From Pseudomonadota bacterium (GTDB lineage: Bacteria > Pseudomonadota > Gammaproteobacteria > Steroidobacterales > Steroidobacteraceae), in the NCBI GenBank assembly GCA_021843755.1, contig JAKBWB010000015.1, forward strand, positions 17,730 through 81,729: a stretch of 64,000 bases of DNA, written 5' to 3'. The notes beneath the pieces were generated by a model, which worked only from the letters and a program-made list of their open reading frames with translations, had not been told where the DNA came from and did no database searches. Position 1 is the first letter of the stretch, and every line of letters starts with the position of its first letter. This document shows positions 29,996 to 40,392 of the stretch, piece by piece. Both the position numbers and the translations under genes were made by a program.

Positions 29996-30116
29996 GGACG
30001 CGCCCGGGCGGAGGCACGGCAAGCGCTGGTGCCTGCGGCTGTGAAGGGTACAATGACCGCATCCTGCCGCCGCCGGCCAAGGCCGCCCGGCCGACGAAAT
30101 TGACGATCGAGGCATC

Positions 30117-30662
30117 ATGCAGACACGCCGATCAGCGCTTCTCTCCTGGCCGACACGGCTCATCTGGCTCGCGATTTTCATCGGGACAGCCGTGCTGTTC
30201 AGCACTGTCCTCAAGTGCGCCGTGCCGCTGGTCGCCTTCGCGGCGATCTGCGCTCTGCGCCAGAGCCGCCGGGCCGCGCTGCTGTCCGTGGGAATCGTCT
30301 GGCTCGCCATCGAGACGATCGGCTTCACGGCGCTGCACTTCCCCGCCGTACCCTCGGCGTTCGGGTGGGGCGCGGCAGTTGGCGGCGCCCTGTTGGCCGC
30401 CACGGGCGCGGCCGGCGCTGTCGCGGACCGCACGAGCGGCGCGATTCGCATCGTGACGGTCTTTGCCGCCGCACTCTGCCTCTACGAGGGCGTCCTGATC
30501 GCCGTGACCCTGGCGGTGGGCGCCAGTCTGCAGGCCTATACGCCGGTCATCCTGCTGCAGGTCCTGGTGCTCAACGCCGTGACCTTCGCCGGCCTTCTGG
30601 CGGTGCGCGCGCTCAAGGCGGGAGCCCCCGCCCGTCACAGCGCTTGCGTCGCACGCATCTGA
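30117..30662 (+). CDS. Polytopic membrane protein of unknown function
   Basis: 181 residues with five or six hydrophobic helices and a short basic C-terminus. Alanine- and valine-rich, with no charged or Gly/Pro motif that I can assign. It is not coupled to the previous gene (121-base gap) and the following gene is convergent, so it is probably monocistronic. I do not recognise the family. Confidence 0.65.
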   Translation: MQTRRSALLSWPTRLIWLAIFIGTAVLFSTVLKCAVPLVAFAAICALRQSRRAALLSVGIVWLAIETIGFTALHFPAVPSAFGWGAAVGGALLAATGAAGAVADRTSGAIRIVTVFAAALCLYEGVLIAVTLAVGASLQAYTPVILLQVLVLNAVTFAGLLAVRALKAGAPARHSACVARI

Positions 30663-30773
30663 ACCATCCACCAACCCGGCGCACCACCGGGCGCCACTGA
30701 GGCCAGAGGGAGCGCGCCGCGGCTCCATCCGGGCCCACTGCCGCGGCGAGCCCCGCTCACCGGCATTCCGGCG

Positions 30774-31640
30774 CTATGGTGCTGGCTTGCGCACGCGCAC
30801 CAGCCCTTCCTGGGCGGTGCTCGCCACCAGCCGCCCGTCCCGGGCATAGACCCCGGCGCGGGCGAAACCGCGCGCGCCCGATGCGCTCGGGCTCTCCACC
30901 GCATAGAGCAGCCAGTCATCGACGCGCAGCGGACGGTGAAACCACATGGCGTGATCGATGCTCGCCATGACGAGCGCGCCGCTGAACGAAGGCAGGCCAT
31001 GCGGCAGCGTCGCGGTATCGAGCAGGAAGTAGTCGGACAGATAGGACATCAGCCGCCGATGCAGGCCCTCGTCGTCTGGCAGCTTGTCCACCGCCCGGAA
31101 CCACACCTGACGCGTCGGCGGGGCGCGTCTCGGGGTGAGAAAGTCCATCGGCTGCACCAGTCGGAACTCGAACGGCCGCGGCCGCTCGAGAAAACTCCGC
31201 ACGCCCGGCGGCAGCCGCTCGAGCAGTTGCGGCGGCGGTTGGCTGGCATCGGCAAGCGATTCCGGCGGCGGCACGGCCGGCATCTCGATCTGATGCTCGA
31301 ACCCCTCCTCGACGACCTGGAACGATGCGGCCATGTTGAAGATCGACGCGCCGTGCTGGGTGGCAACCACGCGCCGATTGCTGAAGGAATGCCCATCGAG
31401 ACTGCGGTCGACCTGATACACGATCGGCGCGTTGAAGTCCCCGCGGCGCAGGAAGTACGCATGCAAGGAGTGCACGATGCGCCCCTGGACCGTGGCCGCG
31501 GCGGCGGTGAGCGCCTGGCCGAGCACCTGGCCGCCGAAGACCTGCGGACTGCCGATGTCGCGGCTCTCGCCCCGGAACAAGTCCACTTCCAGGCGCTCGA
31601 GATCGAGCAGTCGGATCAGATCGGCCAGTCGCGGATCCAT
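30774..31640 (-). CDS. tesB: Acyl-CoA thioesterase II
   Basis: 288 residues, a double hot-dog protein like E. coli TesB. It hydrolyses medium- and long-chain acyl-CoA in the cytoplasm. The first half has DIGSPQVFGGQVLGQALTAA and HSLHAYFLRRGD. The second half has the catalytic aspartate in ASIDHAMWFHRP, followed by the GARGFARAGVYARDGRLVAS segment and the glutamine in TAQEGLVR. Upstream on the same strand the ferredoxin-NADP reductase ends 27 bases away. Confidence 0.95.
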   Translation of the reverse strand: MDPRLADLIRLLDLERLEVDLFRGESRDIGSPQVFGGQVLGQALTAAAATVQGRIVHSLHAYFLRRGDFNAPIVYQVDRSLDGHSFSNRRVVATQHGASIFNMAASFQVVEEGFEHQIEMPAVPPPESLADASQPPPQLLERLPPGVRSFLERPRPFEFRLVQPMDFLTPRRAPPTRQVWFRAVDKLPDDEGLHRRLMSYLSDYFLLDTATLPHGLPSFSGALVMASIDHAMWFHRPLRVDDWLLYAVESPSASGARGFARAGVYARDGRLVASTAQEGLVRVRKPAP

Positions 31641-31667
31641 TGGTGTGCCTCGGCTGCGCCGCGCGCC

Positions 31668-32705
31668 TCAGTCCGCAACGCCCAGCCGCTGATGCATGAT
31701 CGGGCTGGTGGTCGTGTACTGAAGAAACTGACGCTTCTGCGGATTCAAATGGTGCTGGATACCGTAGGCGGCCAGCGCGGCCTCGTGAAAGCCTGACAGA
31801 ATCAACTTCTTCTTGCCCGGATAGGTATTGATGTCCCCGACAGCGAACACCCCCGGGACGCTCGTCTGGAATTTCTCGGTATCGACCCGCAGCGCGCGCT
31901 TCTCGAGCGCGATGCCCCAGTCGGCGATCGGCCCGAGCTTCGGATGCAGCCCGAAGAATACCAGCAGCTGCTCGGCCTCGAGCGTCTCGATCGCCCCATC
32001 GGGCCGCTTCACGCACACCCCGCTCAGACGGCCCTCAGCGACGCGCAGCGAGTGAGGCAGCGCTTCGTAATGGCGTACCTTTCCGGCACTCACCAAGGCG
32101 CGCATCTTCGCCACCGAGGCCGGCGCGGCGCGGAATTCCGCCCGCCGGTGTACCAGAGCCAGGCTCGCGGCCTTGCCGGCCAGCTCGAGCGTCCAGTCGA
32201 GGGCGGAATCGCCGCCGCCGAAGATCACGATGCGCTTGCCCTCGAGCGCGGCCGCCGTCTTGACCCGATACTGAATGGTCGCCCCCTCGAACGCCTCCGC
32301 GCCCTCGAGTCCGATCCGGCGCGGCTGAAACGAGCCGACCCCGGCGGCAATCACCACCGCGCCGGCGTTGAAGTGCGTACCGGCGGTGGTGCCCACCGCG
32401 AATCGGCCGTCTTCCCGCCGGGAGAACTGGCTGACTTCCTGGCCCAGATGGAACCCGGGATTGAACGGCTTGATCTGCTGCATGAGCCGATCGACGAGTT
32501 CTTGCGCCCCACATACCGGCAACGCCGGAATGTCATAGATCGGCTTGTCCGGATAGAGCTCCGCGCACTGCCCGCCCGGATGACCCAGCGAGTCGACCAC
32601 GTGGGCAGCGATACCGAGCAAACCGAGCTCGAAGACCTGGAACAGACCACACGGTCCGGCGCCAATGATGAGTACGTCGGTCTCGATCGGTGTCGCAAGC
32701 TGCAT
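31668..32705 (-). CDS. Ferredoxin-NADP+ reductase, thioredoxin-reductase-like type
   Basis: 345 residues. It transfers electrons between NADPH and ferredoxin or flavodoxin. FAD motif IIGAGPCGLFQVFELGLLGI, GGQCAELYPDKPIYDIPA, NADP motif VIFGGGDSALDWTLELAG and the FAD-binding GVFAVGDINTYPGKKKLI are intact. The CxxC redox pair of true thioredoxin reductase is absent, which places it in the plant-type-unrelated FNR2 group. The C-terminal extension after SGFHEAALAAYGI is normal for the group. GGGAG lies 11 bases before the ATG. The 2Fe-2S ferredoxin at 12.8-13.1 kb is a possible partner, though not adjacent. Confidence 0.93.
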   Translation of the reverse strand: MQLATPIETDVLIIGAGPCGLFQVFELGLLGIAAHVVDSLGHPGGQCAELYPDKPIYDIPALPVCGAQELVDRLMQQIKPFNPGFHLGQEVSQFSRREDGRFAVGTTAGTHFNAGAVVIAAGVGSFQPRRIGLEGAEAFEGATIQYRVKTAAALEGKRIVIFGGGDSALDWTLELAGKAASLALVHRRAEFRAAPASVAKMRALVSAGKVRHYEALPHSLRVAEGRLSGVCVKRPDGAIETLEAEQLLVFFGLHPKLGPIADWGIALEKRALRVDTEKFQTSVPGVFAVGDINTYPGKKKLILSGFHEAALAAYGIQHHLNPQKRQFLQYTTTSPIMHQRLGVAD

Positions 32706-32780
32706 GCTCAGCGGGCTCCCGTGGCTCAGGATGGCGTCAAAGACATGATCTCAACCCGGTCCCGAACCGGGGCACGGCTG

Positions 32781-33080
32781 CTATGCGCGGCCGGCGTTCG
32801 AGTCCGTCGGGGTATGGAAGTACTCGCTCTCGGCGGCCAATTGCTCGATCAGCCGCTTGAGCTCCGCCATGCGGCCCTCGGCCGTGCTGATCGGCAGGCA
32901 GTCTTGGCAGCGGGGGTCTCCACAGGGCTGGCGGGAGTACAACCAATACTGCAGCGCCCCGGCGAGCAGTCCATCGGCGATATCCCACAGATCGGCGTCC
33001 CGATCCTTGTCCGCGATCTTGTTGCCCAGATCGACGGCCTTGGTGAATGCGGAATCGAAAGTATCAGCGATTTCGGTCAT
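32781..33080 (-). CDS. Conserved hypothetical with CX4CX2C motif
   Basis: 99 residues, no signal peptide. The centre holds CGDPRCQDCLPIS with three cysteines, which could hold a metal with a further ligand, preceded by a WDIADGLLAGALQYWLYSRQ helix. The C-terminal half is a predicted amphipathic helix (MAELKRLIEQLAAESEYFH). I do not recognise the family. It is first in a same-strand series with the ferredoxin-NADP reductase (75-base gap) and tesB. Confidence 0.65.
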   Translation of the reverse strand: MTEIADTFDSAFTKAVDLGNKIADKDRDADLWDIADGLLAGALQYWLYSRQPCGDPRCQDCLPISTAEGRMAELKRLIEQLAAESEYFHTPTDSNAGRA

Positions 33081-33175
33081 GGGCCTTGTTCTCCCACATG
33101 CGGGTAGTATAAGGCAATCGGTCGGCCCTCACCGGGAAGAGCCGGGCTGAACGGCCGCCTGTTCGAATGCAAGCT

Positions 33176-34240
33176 CTAGCGCTGCGGCGGCGGAGTGTGG
33201 TGGGCCGATATGAACGCGTCGCGGGCTTGCACGCCGATCGCGGGATGATCGGTGAAGAACCCATCGATGCCGGCGGCGAGAAATTCCCGCAGCTCCCGCA
33301 CCAGATCACCGCGATCGGCCGCCGCCGCGCTGCTGCGTGCCTCGGCCGGAAGAAACGCGTTCTCCGCTCGGAACGTCCACGGCATCACCCGCAGGCCCTG
33401 AGCATGGCTGTCAGGCACGAGCGCCGTGGGCTCGCCGAGCGCGTCGCGCCCGTCCCGGCCGATCACCAGAGATTTCTCCGGACCGATGCAGGCGGCATAG
33501 GCGGCGATACGCGCCAAACCCGTGGGCGTGGTGAGATCGGCGAAGGCACCCGGCTCACCGCAGGCAACCCAATCGTATGGCGCACCTTCGGCCTCGATCA
33601 GCTGCACCAGCGGGACACGCGTCCGCGCCGCCAGTGTCCGCAGGATCGCGGTCTCGAAACACTCGATGAGCAGCCCCTCCTCAGGCGCCGGACCGAACTC
33701 GGCCTCGAGCTCCCCGAGCAGCGCGTCGATCATGGAAAGGCCGCAGGCGGCAAAATGGGTAGGATGCTTCAGCTCCAGATAAAGTCCGATCGGTGGCGGG
33801 CGCGCAAGCCCGAGTGCCGCGGCGCGGGTGCGCCGCTCGCGCTCGGCATGGCGGCGCAACCGCAGCAGCTCGCGCAGCGTGGCGAGTTCGAATTGACCAT
33901 CGAACCGGCTGTTTCCCGGGCGCAGCTCGGGGATGCGCTCGCGCGCGCGCAAGGACTTCAACTCCTGCAGCGTGAAATCCTCGCTGAACCAACCGGTCAC
34001 CGGCCGCCCATCGATGGATTTGGTGGCCCGCCGCGATGCGAAGCCTGCATGGCGCGCCACATCGGTGGTCGCGCCGAGTTCGTTTTCGTGGCGCAGCACC
34101 AGAGCCCCGTCGCGGCTCATCACCAAGTCCGTCTCGAGCGCATCAGCTCCCTGGCGCAGGGCGAGCGAATACGCTGCCAGCGTGTGCTCGGGCAGCTCGC
34201 CGCTGGCGCCACGATGGCCTATGACGACGGGCAGCGACAT
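33176..34240 (-). CDS. Glycerophosphodiester phosphodiesterase
   Basis: 354 residues. It hydrolyses glycerophosphodiesters to glycerol 3-phosphate and an alcohol. The catalytic motif is [12 protein letters not shown] (His9), followed by the metal-binding [13 protein letters not shown] and VLRHENEL. The TIM-barrel end has [10 protein letters not shown]. There is no signal peptide although the length is that of the larger GlpQ-like members, so it is predicted cytoplasmic. ATG 34240 begins right before the first strand. Only 23 bases separate this start from the divergent glgB start. Confidence 0.92.
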   Translation of the reverse strand: MSLPVVIGHRGASGELPEHTLAAYSLALRQGADALETDLVMSRDGALVLRHENELGATTDVARHAGFASRRATKSIDGRPVTGWFSEDFTLQELKSLRARERIPELRPGNSRFDGQFELATLRELLRLRRHAERERRTRAAALGLARPPPIGLYLELKHPTHFAACGLSMIDALLGELEAEFGPAPEEGLLIECFETAILRTLAARTRVPLVQLIEAEGAPYDWVACGEPGAFADLTTPTGLARIAAYAACIGPEKSLVIGRDGRDALGEPTALVPDSHAQGLRVMPWTFRAENAFLPAEARSSAAAADRGDLVRELREFLAAGIDGFFTDHPAIGVQARDAFISAHHTPPPQR

Positions 34241-34248
34241 CAGGCAGC

Positions 34249-34257
34249 TGCTACACT
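34249..34257 (+). promoter_or_regulatory. Extended -10 element of glgB
   Basis: TGCTACACT (TGn plus TAnnnT) ends 6 bases before the GTG at 34264. Transcription would begin at or next to the start codon, giving a leaderless mRNA. It lies inside the 23-base gap to the divergent phosphodiesterase gene. Confidence 0.45.
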
Positions 34258-34263
34258 CGGGGC

Positions 34264-36213
34264 GTGCTGCTGACCGAACACGACATCTACTTGTTTCGCG
34301 AAGGCACCCACGGGCGCGCCTATGAGAAGCTCGGCGCGCACATTCTGCCGGCCGACGGCGCACGCCCGGCCGGCACCCATTTCGCGGTCTGGGCCCCCAA
34401 TGCCGCATCGGTCGCCGTCATCGGCGACTTCAACGGCTGGAATCCGCAGGCGCACCGGCTCACGCCACGCGGCGATTCGTCGGGGATCTGGGAGGGATTC
34501 ATCGCGGACATCGCGCGCGGCACACTCTACAAGTATCACATAATCTCCCGCCACGAGGGCTACACGGTCGCGAAAAGCGATCCTTTCGCCTTCCGCTGCG
34601 AAACCCCGCCGCAGACCGCCTCGGTGGTCTGGGACCTGGCCTACGAATGGGGCGATGCGCAATGGCTCGCGAATCGAGCGCAAACCAACGCCCTGAATGC
34701 GCCCTGGTCGATCTACGAGGTGCATCCGGGCTCGTTCCGGCGCGTTCCCGAGGAGGGCAACCGGCCGCTGAGCTACCGCGAGCTCGCGCATGCGCTCGCC
34801 GATCACGTGCAGGAGTTGGGTTTCACGCACGTGGAGCTGATGCCGATCATGGAGCACCCCTTCTACGGCTCCTGGGGCTATCAGGTGACCGGGTACTTCG
34901 CGCCGACCTCGCGCTACGGCACGCCGCAGGATTTCATGTACCTGGTCGATTACCTGCACCAGCGTAACATCGGCGTCATCCTCGACTGGGTGCCGTCACA
35001 CTTCCCGGCCGATCAGCACGGACTCGCATTCTTCGACGGCACATACCTGTACGAGCATGCCGATCCGCGCCAGGGACACCACCCCGACTGGAAGAGTTCG
35101 ATCTTCAACTACGGCCGCTCCGAGGTGCGCAATTTCCTCCAGAGCAACGCGCTGTTCTGGCTCGAGACCTATCACGTCGATGCGCTGCGGGTCGACGCGG
35201 TCGCCTCCATGCTTTATCTCGATTACGCCCGGCGCGCGGGCGAGTGGATTCCCAACCGCTTCGGCGGCAACGAGAACCTCGAAGCCGTCGAGTTCATGAA
35301 GCAGCTGAATCTCGCCGTTTACCGCGATCACCCCCACACACATACCATCGCCGAGGAGTCCACCGCCTGGCCCATGGTCTCGCGACCGACCTATCTCGGC
35401 GGGCTCGGCTTCGGGATGAAGTGGGACATGGGCTGGATGCACGACACGCTGAAGTACTTCGCCGCCGATCCGGTGCACCGCAAGTACCATCACCACCAGA
35501 TCACCTTCAGCATGTGGTACGCATTCAACGAGAACTTCGTACTGCCGCTCTCGCACGACGAGGTGGTGCACGGCAAGGGCTCGCTGATCGGCAAGATGGC
35601 GGGCGATACCTGGCAGCGCTTCGCCAATCTGCGCCTGCTGTACGGATACCAGTGGACCCACCCGGGCAAGAAGCTGCTGTTCATGGGCGGGGAATTCGGC
35701 CAATGGAGCGAATGGCGGCACGAGGAAAGCCTCGAGTGGCATCTGCTGCAGTACGCGCCCCATTCCGGTCTGCAACGCTGGGTTCGCGACCTCAACCGGC
35801 TGTATCGCACGACTCCGGCCCTCCATGCGCGCGACTTCAGCTCCGAAGGCTTCGAGTGGGTCGATTGCGACAATGCCGATGAGAGCGTCATCGTGTTTCT
35901 GCGCCGCGGGCAGGGACCGCGGGAGGTGGCGCTGGTCGTCTGCAATTTCACTCCCGTGCCACGCGAGCATTATCGAACGGGCGTGCCATTCGGTGGCCGA
36001 TGGATCGAGCGTCTCAACAGCGACGCGCCTGTGTACGATGGGAGCGGCGTCGGGAACATGGGCGCAAGCGACGCGGTCGAGTTTGCCTCACATGGCCGGC
36101 CATTTTCCTTGATGCTGCGGCTCCCACCGCTCGGAATGGTCGTGTTCACGCCCGAAGAACAAGCGGTATCGTCAGCGGCGCCGGCAGACTCCGCTGTCCA
36201 CCGGCAGGCATGA
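34264..36213 (+). CDS. glgB: 1,4-alpha-glucan branching enzyme
   Basis: 649 residues; it makes alpha-1,6 branches in glycogen. This is about 80-100 residues shorter than E. coli GlgB because the N1 domain is missing; it starts directly at the CBM48 region ([23 protein letters not shown]). GH13 catalytic residues are Asp311 (DALRVDAV), Glu364 (TIAEEST) and the transition-state Asp432 ([10 protein letters not shown]). Such N1-lacking enzymes are common. No other glycogen gene is adjacent. GTG 34264 has no Shine-Dalgarno and probably heads a leaderless transcript. Confidence 0.95.
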   Translation: MLLTEHDIYLFREGTHGRAYEKLGAHILPADGARPAGTHFAVWAPNAASVAVIGDFNGWNPQAHRLTPRGDSSGIWEGFIADIARGTLYKYHIISRHEGYTVAKSDPFAFRCETPPQTASVVWDLAYEWGDAQWLANRAQTNALNAPWSIYEVHPGSFRRVPEEGNRPLSYRELAHALADHVQELGFTHVELMPIMEHPFYGSWGYQVTGYFAPTSRYGTPQDFMYLVDYLHQRNIGVILDWVPSHFPADQHGLAFFDGTYLYEHADPRQGHHPDWKSSIFNYGRSEVRNFLQSNALFWLETYHVDALRVDAVASMLYLDYARRAGEWIPNRFGGNENLEAVEFMKQLNLAVYRDHPHTHTIAEESTAWPMVSRPTYLGGLGFGMKWDMGWMHDTLKYFAADPVHRKYHHHQITFSMWYAFNENFVLPLSHDEVVHGKGSLIGKMAGDTWQRFANLRLLYGYQWTHPGKKLLFMGGEFGQWSEWRHEESLEWHLLQYAPHSGLQRWVRDLNRLYRTTPALHARDFSSEGFEWVDCDNADESVIVFLRRGQGPREVALVVCNFTPVPREHYRTGVPFGGRWIERLNSDAPVYDGSGVGNMGASDAVEFASHGRPFSLMLRLPPLGMVVFTPEEQAVSSAAPADSAVHRQA

Positions 36214-36263
36214 GCGTGCGCCCTGCTCAACACAGGGTGTAACGATCCGAAGGACCGCGAGGC

Positions 36264-36756
36264 ATGCAACGTGGGATCAGCCGGTGGGTCGTGACGAGCG
36301 CCATCACGGCGGCGGCGCTGCTTGAGTCCTGCTCGCAGACGATTCCCATCACGAAGCGGCAGGCTGCGCGGCTCGAGCGCTATGACGCCTACGCGGGCAA
36401 GCCGATCAATCAATTCACCTGGCTGACCCACTATCATCGCTGGACAGCCCTGGCGCCGCACAAACTGGCGTTCTGGACCAACATCCACGGCCTATCTCAT
36501 CACGGTGTACGGGCCCTGCACCAATCTGCTCCTCGCCAACGGTATCGCGGTGACCAGCCATGCCGGCGTGGTCCAGGCGCATTTCGATTTCGTCGACGCC
36601 CGCGGGTTTCACTGCATGATCGACACGATCCAACCGATCGACTCCCTGCGCATGCAGCGCGATCTGCGCAAGAAGAGGGAATCGATCGGGCAGCCGCGCC
36701 CGACCGCGCAACAGGCGCCCCCGTCCCCTCGGGCCGGCGAGGGCGCCCGACACTAG
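36264..36756 (+). pseudogene. DUF6491-like lipoprotein gene broken by a frameshift
   Basis: The frame from ATG 36264 reads a signal sequence with a possible lipid-attachment Cys23, then RYDAYAGKPINQFTWL and HKLAFWTNI, after which it loses sense. From base 36487 a second frame continues the same protein: TAYLITVYGPCTNLLLANGI, VTSHAGVVQAHFDFVDARGF, then HCMIDTIQPIDSLRM, ending at 36756. Removing one C at 36485-36486 restores a protein of about 160 residues with the layout of DUF6491 (small gammaproteobacterial lipoproteins of unknown role). This is either a real +1 mutation or an assembly error; the downstream frame is otherwise undamaged. Its stop shares CTAG with the convergent oxidoreductase gene. 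Confidence 0.75.
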
Positions 36757-38408
36757 CGGCGCGCCGCGAAGACGCGCGCCGCCGAGCGCCGGCCCCTTAA
36801 GTCGGTGAGGATCTCGCGCGCGGCATTGTGTCCCGGCGCGCCCGTGACGCCACCGCCCGGATGCGTGCCCGAGCCGCACATGTACAGGCCCGGCAGCGGA
36901 CCGCGATAGCGCGCATGACCGAGCATCGGTCGGGCCGAGAAGATCTGATCGAGGCTGAGCGCGCCGTGAAAAATGTCGCCCCCAATCAGTCCGAAGGTGC
37001 GCTCCAGATCGAGCGGGCTGAGGATCTGCCGCCCGAGCACCGCGCGCTTGAAATTCGGCGCATACGCGGCGACGGTGTCGATCATCAGATCTGCCACCGC
37101 CTCGCGGTGCGCATCCCATGACTGCCCAGCGGGCAGATTTGGCGCAACGTGCTGGCAAAACAGGCTGGCCACGTGTGCGCCGGGCGGGGCCAGCGTGTCA
37201 TCGAGGGTCGATGGGATGACCAGCTCGATGATCGGCCGGCGCGACCAGCCCTGGGCGCGCGCATCGAAGTACGCCTGCTCCATGTAAGCCAGCGTCGGGG
37301 CCAGGATGATCCCCGCCGTGTGGTGTTCTCCCGGCGAGCGCCCCGGCAGGCAGCTGAACTGCGGCAACTCCGCCAGGGCCACATTCATCCGGAACGTGCC
37401 CGAGCCGCAGCGCCAACGCTCGATTCGCTCGCGGAAGTCCGCCGGCAGGATCGCCGGGTCGAGCAGTTTCAGGTACAGCAGCTTTGGATTGACGTTGGCG
37501 ATCACCACGGCCGCGCGTACCGTCTCGCCCGACTCGGTGCGTACGCCGACCGCCCGCTCGCCCTCCACCAGCACCTCGCACACCGGACAGGAGAGGCGCA
37601 GCTCGACACCCCGTGCCGCGCAGCAGCGGGCCATTGCCTGGGTGATCGCGCCCATGCCCCCAATGGCGTGTCCCCACGCGCCCTTGTGACCGTTCACCTC
37701 GCCGAAGGCATGGTGGAGCAGCACGTAGGCCGTGCCGGGGGAGTAGGGACTGGCGTAGTGACCGACGATACCATCGAAGCCGTAGACCGCTTTGATCGGA
37801 TCGCTCTCGAACCAGCCGTCCAGGTACTCCCCGGCCGAGCCGGCGAACAGCCCCAGCAGCTCGCGTCGCAAGGGCATGTCGAGCCGGCGCAGCCGTCCGC
37901 CGAGGCGGACCGCGCTCAGCAGCTCCGGCAGCGCCTCGCGCCAGCTGCCCTGGCGCACGTTCGGCGGCGCCTGCAGCACCAGCTCGCGCAGCACGTCGGC
38001 GATCGCCTCCAGGCGGCGCGAGTAGGACTCCAGGCGCGCGGCATCGCGCACCGAGAACCGTGCCACTTCCTCGGCCGTGCGACCCAGGCCGATTTTGAGG
38101 TAACGGCCATCCTCGGTCGGCAGAAAATTCGCCAGGCGCCGCTCGAGAATGCGCAGACCGTAACGGGCCAGCTCGAGGTCGGCGATGACCCGCGGGTTCA
38201 GCAACGAGACCGTGTACGCCGCCACCGAGTTGCGGAACCCCGGATGGAACTCTTCGGTCACGGCCGCGCCTCCGGCGACCGCGCGCCGCTCGAGCACGGT
38301 CACCCGCAGACCGGCGGCGGCCAGATACGCCGCGCACACCAGGCCGTTATGGCCCGCGCCGATGATCACCGCATCACAGGCGTGGTCGCTCGAGCGCGCA
38401 GCGCGCAT
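36753..38408 (-). CDS. Phytoene-desaturase-like FAD-dependent oxidoreductase (PYROXD2 type)
   Basis: 551 residues. N-terminal dinucleotide-binding motif VIIGAGHNGLVCAAYLAAAG and ERRAVAGGAAVTEEFHPGF; C-terminal GLYMCGSGTHPGGGVTGAPGHNAAREIL, the FAD-binding block of the carotenoid desaturase/isomerase superfamily. No phytoene synthase or other carotenoid gene is near, and the sequence matches the broad PYROXD2-like group whose substrates are unknown. ATG 38408 is chosen over a GTG at 38432 because it lies closer to the Rossmann motif. It is divergent from typA. Confidence 0.87.
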   Translation of the reverse strand: MRAARSSDHACDAVIIGAGHNGLVCAAYLAAAGLRVTVLERRAVAGGAAVTEEFHPGFRNSVAAYTVSLLNPRVIADLELARYGLRILERRLANFLPTEDGRYLKIGLGRTAEEVARFSVRDAARLESYSRRLEAIADVLRELVLQAPPNVRQGSWREALPELLSAVRLGGRLRRLDMPLRRELLGLFAGSAGEYLDGWFESDPIKAVYGFDGIVGHYASPYSPGTAYVLLHHAFGEVNGHKGAWGHAIGGMGAITQAMARCCAARGVELRLSCPVCEVLVEGERAVGVRTESGETVRAAVVIANVNPKLLYLKLLDPAILPADFRERIERWRCGSGTFRMNVALAELPQFSCLPGRSPGEHHTAGIILAPTLAYMEQAYFDARAQGWSRRPIIELVIPSTLDDTLAPPGAHVASLFCQHVAPNLPAGQSWDAHREAVADLMIDTVAAYAPNFKRAVLGRQILSPLDLERTFGLIGGDIFHGALSLDQIFSARPMLGHARYRGPLPGLYMCGSGTHPGGGVTGAPGHNAAREILTDLRGRRSAARVFAARR

Positions 38409-38502
38409 CGGATCCCCTCGGACACCCGTCAAGCTTGGGCGCGGCGGGATGATAGTGCGTTCGGGCGCGCAACGAAATGCCGGCAGGCCAAGTCCGCCGC
38501 CG

Positions 38503-38511
38503 TGCTAATAT
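38503..38511 (+). promoter_or_regulatory. Extended -10 element of typA
   Basis: TGCTAATAT fits an extended -10. Transcription would start near 38518, close to a TTG at 38521 that is in frame with typA and 36 bases before the ATG at 38554. Confidence 0.4.
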
Positions 38512-38553
38512 TCGAGGTCTTTGTCAGCCGGCCGCCCGTTCGGCCCATTCTCG

Positions 38554-40392
38554 ATGAGCCAAGCCATCCGCAACATCGCCATCATAGCGCACGTCGATCA
38601 CGGCAAGACCACCCTGGTGGATTGCCTGCTGAGGCAATCCGGCACGTTCGCCGCCCACGAGAAGCTCACCGAACGTATCATGGATTCGAACGATTTGGAG
38701 CGCGAGCGCGGTATCACCATTCTCGCCAAGAACTGCGCCATCGAGTACCGCGGCACGCGCATCAACATCGTCGACACCCCGGGGCACGCCGATTTCGGTG
38801 GCGAGGTCGAGCGCGTCCTGTCGATGGTCGACGGCGTGTTGCTCGTGGTCGACGCGGTTGACGGCCCGATGCCCCAGACACGCTTCGTCACCCGCAAGGC
38901 GCTCTCGCTCGGCTTGAAAGCCATCGTGGTGGTGAACAAGATCGACCGGCCGGGTGCCCGCCCCGACTGGGTGGTCGACCAGACCTTCGAGCTGTTCGAC
39001 AAGCTCAGCGCGAGCGACGAGCAGCTCGACTTCCCGGTGATCTATACCTCGGCCCTGCAGGGACGTGCGGGCACCGACCACGCCGCCCCCGGCGAGGACA
39101 TGAGCGCACTGTTCGAGGCGATCCTGGCGCACGTGCCGGCGCCCGCGGCCGACGAGGCGCTGGCGCTGCAGCTGCAGATCTCCACGCTCGATTACAACAG
39201 TTACGTCGGCCGCATCGGCATCGGCCGCATCCGCCGCGGCGTGATCCGTCCGGGCCAGAACGTCGCGCTGCGCTACGGCGCGCAGGAGCGCGGCACGGCG
39301 CGCATCGCCCAGGTGCTCACCTTCACCGGCCTGCAGCGCCATTGCGTCGCGGAGGCTCGCGCGGGAGACATCGTGGCGATCACCGGAATCGAGGCGGTGA
39401 ACATCGGCCTGACGGTGTGCGACCCGGACAACGGCGAAGGATTGCCGCCGATCCACGTCGATGAGCCTACGCTCGCCATGAACTTTCAGGTCAACACCTC
39501 GCCGTTCGCGGGACGGGAAGGCAAGTTCGTCACCAGCCGTCAGCTGCGGGAGCGGCTGCAGCGAGAGCTGCAGAGCAACGTGGCCCTGCGGGTGGAGGAT
39601 ACCGACTCGCCGGACGTGTTCCGGGTCTGCGGGCGCGGCGAGCTGCACCTGACCATACTCATCGAGAACATGCGCCGCGAGGGCTACGAGCTCGCGGTGT
39701 CCCGGCCTCAAGTGCTGACCCGCCTGGTCGACGGGACGGTGCACGAGCCGTTCGAGGCGCTGACGGTGGATGTCGAGGACACCAGCCAGGGCGCGGTCAT
39801 GGAGGCCCTCGGACGCCGCCGCGCCGAGCTGACCGACATGGCGCTCGACGGCAACGGGCGCGCACGACTCGAATACCGCGTGCCGGCCCGCGGCCTGATC
39901 GGATTTCAGGGCGAGTTCATGACGCTCACGCGCGGCACCGGTCTGATGAGTCACATTTTCGACGGCTTCGCGCCCGTCAAGGGCGAGATCCCGGACCGGC
40001 GCAACGGCGTGCTGGTCAGCAACGAGCAGGGCGAAGCGGTCGCCTACGCGCTGTTCAACCTGCAGGAGCGCGGGCGGCTGTTCGTGTCACCGGGCGAGAA
40101 GCTGTACGAGGGGATGATCATCGGCATCCACAACCGCGATAACGATCTGGTCGTCAATCCCATCAAGACCAAGAAACTCACCAACATCCGGGCGGCCGGC
40201 AAGGATGAGGCCATTCTGCTCACGCCGCCGATCGAGCTGTCCCTGGAATACGCGGTCGAGTTCATCGCCGACGACGAGCTGGTCGAGGTGACGCCGCGGG
40301 CGATCCGCATCCGCAAGCGCTACCTGACCGACCAGGAACGACGCCGCGCACAGCGCGATCCCGGCGCCGATCCCCAGGCGCTCATCGCGTGA
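38554..40392 (+). CDS. typA: Translational GTPase TypA/BipA
   Basis: 612 residues. A ribosome-associated GTPase involved in stress and low-temperature ribosome assembly. G1 AHVDHGKT, switch I RERGITI, G3 [12 protein letters not shown] and G4 NKIDRPGA are intact, followed by EF-G-like domains II, III and V and the TypA-specific C-terminal domain ([31 protein letters not shown]). ATG 38554 gives the standard [19 protein letters not shown]. It has no Shine-Dalgarno; an in-frame TTG at 38521, placed almost at the predicted transcript start, is a possible leaderless alternative that would add 11 residues. Confidence 0.97.
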   Translation: MSQAIRNIAIIAHVDHGKTTLVDCLLRQSGTFAAHEKLTERIMDSNDLERERGITILAKNCAIEYRGTRINIVDTPGHADFGGEVERVLSMVDGVLLVVDAVDGPMPQTRFVTRKALSLGLKAIVVVNKIDRPGARPDWVVDQTFELFDKLSASDEQLDFPVIYTSALQGRAGTDHAAPGEDMSALFEAILAHVPAPAADEALALQLQISTLDYNSYVGRIGIGRIRRGVIRPGQNVALRYGAQERGTARIAQVLTFTGLQRHCVAEARAGDIVAITGIEAVNIGLTVCDPDNGEGLPPIHVDEPTLAMNFQVNTSPFAGREGKFVTSRQLRERLQRELQSNVALRVEDTDSPDVFRVCGRGELHLTILIENMRREGYELAVSRPQVLTRLVDGTVHEPFEALTVDVEDTSQGAVMEALGRRRAELTDMALDGNGRARLEYRVPARGLIGFQGEFMTLTRGTGLMSHIFDGFAPVKGEIPDRRNGVLVSNEQGEAVAYALFNLQERGRLFVSPGEKLYEGMIIGIHNRDNDLVVNPIKTKKLTNIRAAGKDEAILLTPPIELSLEYAVEFIADDELVEVTPRAIRIRKRYLTDQERRRAQRDPGADPQALIA

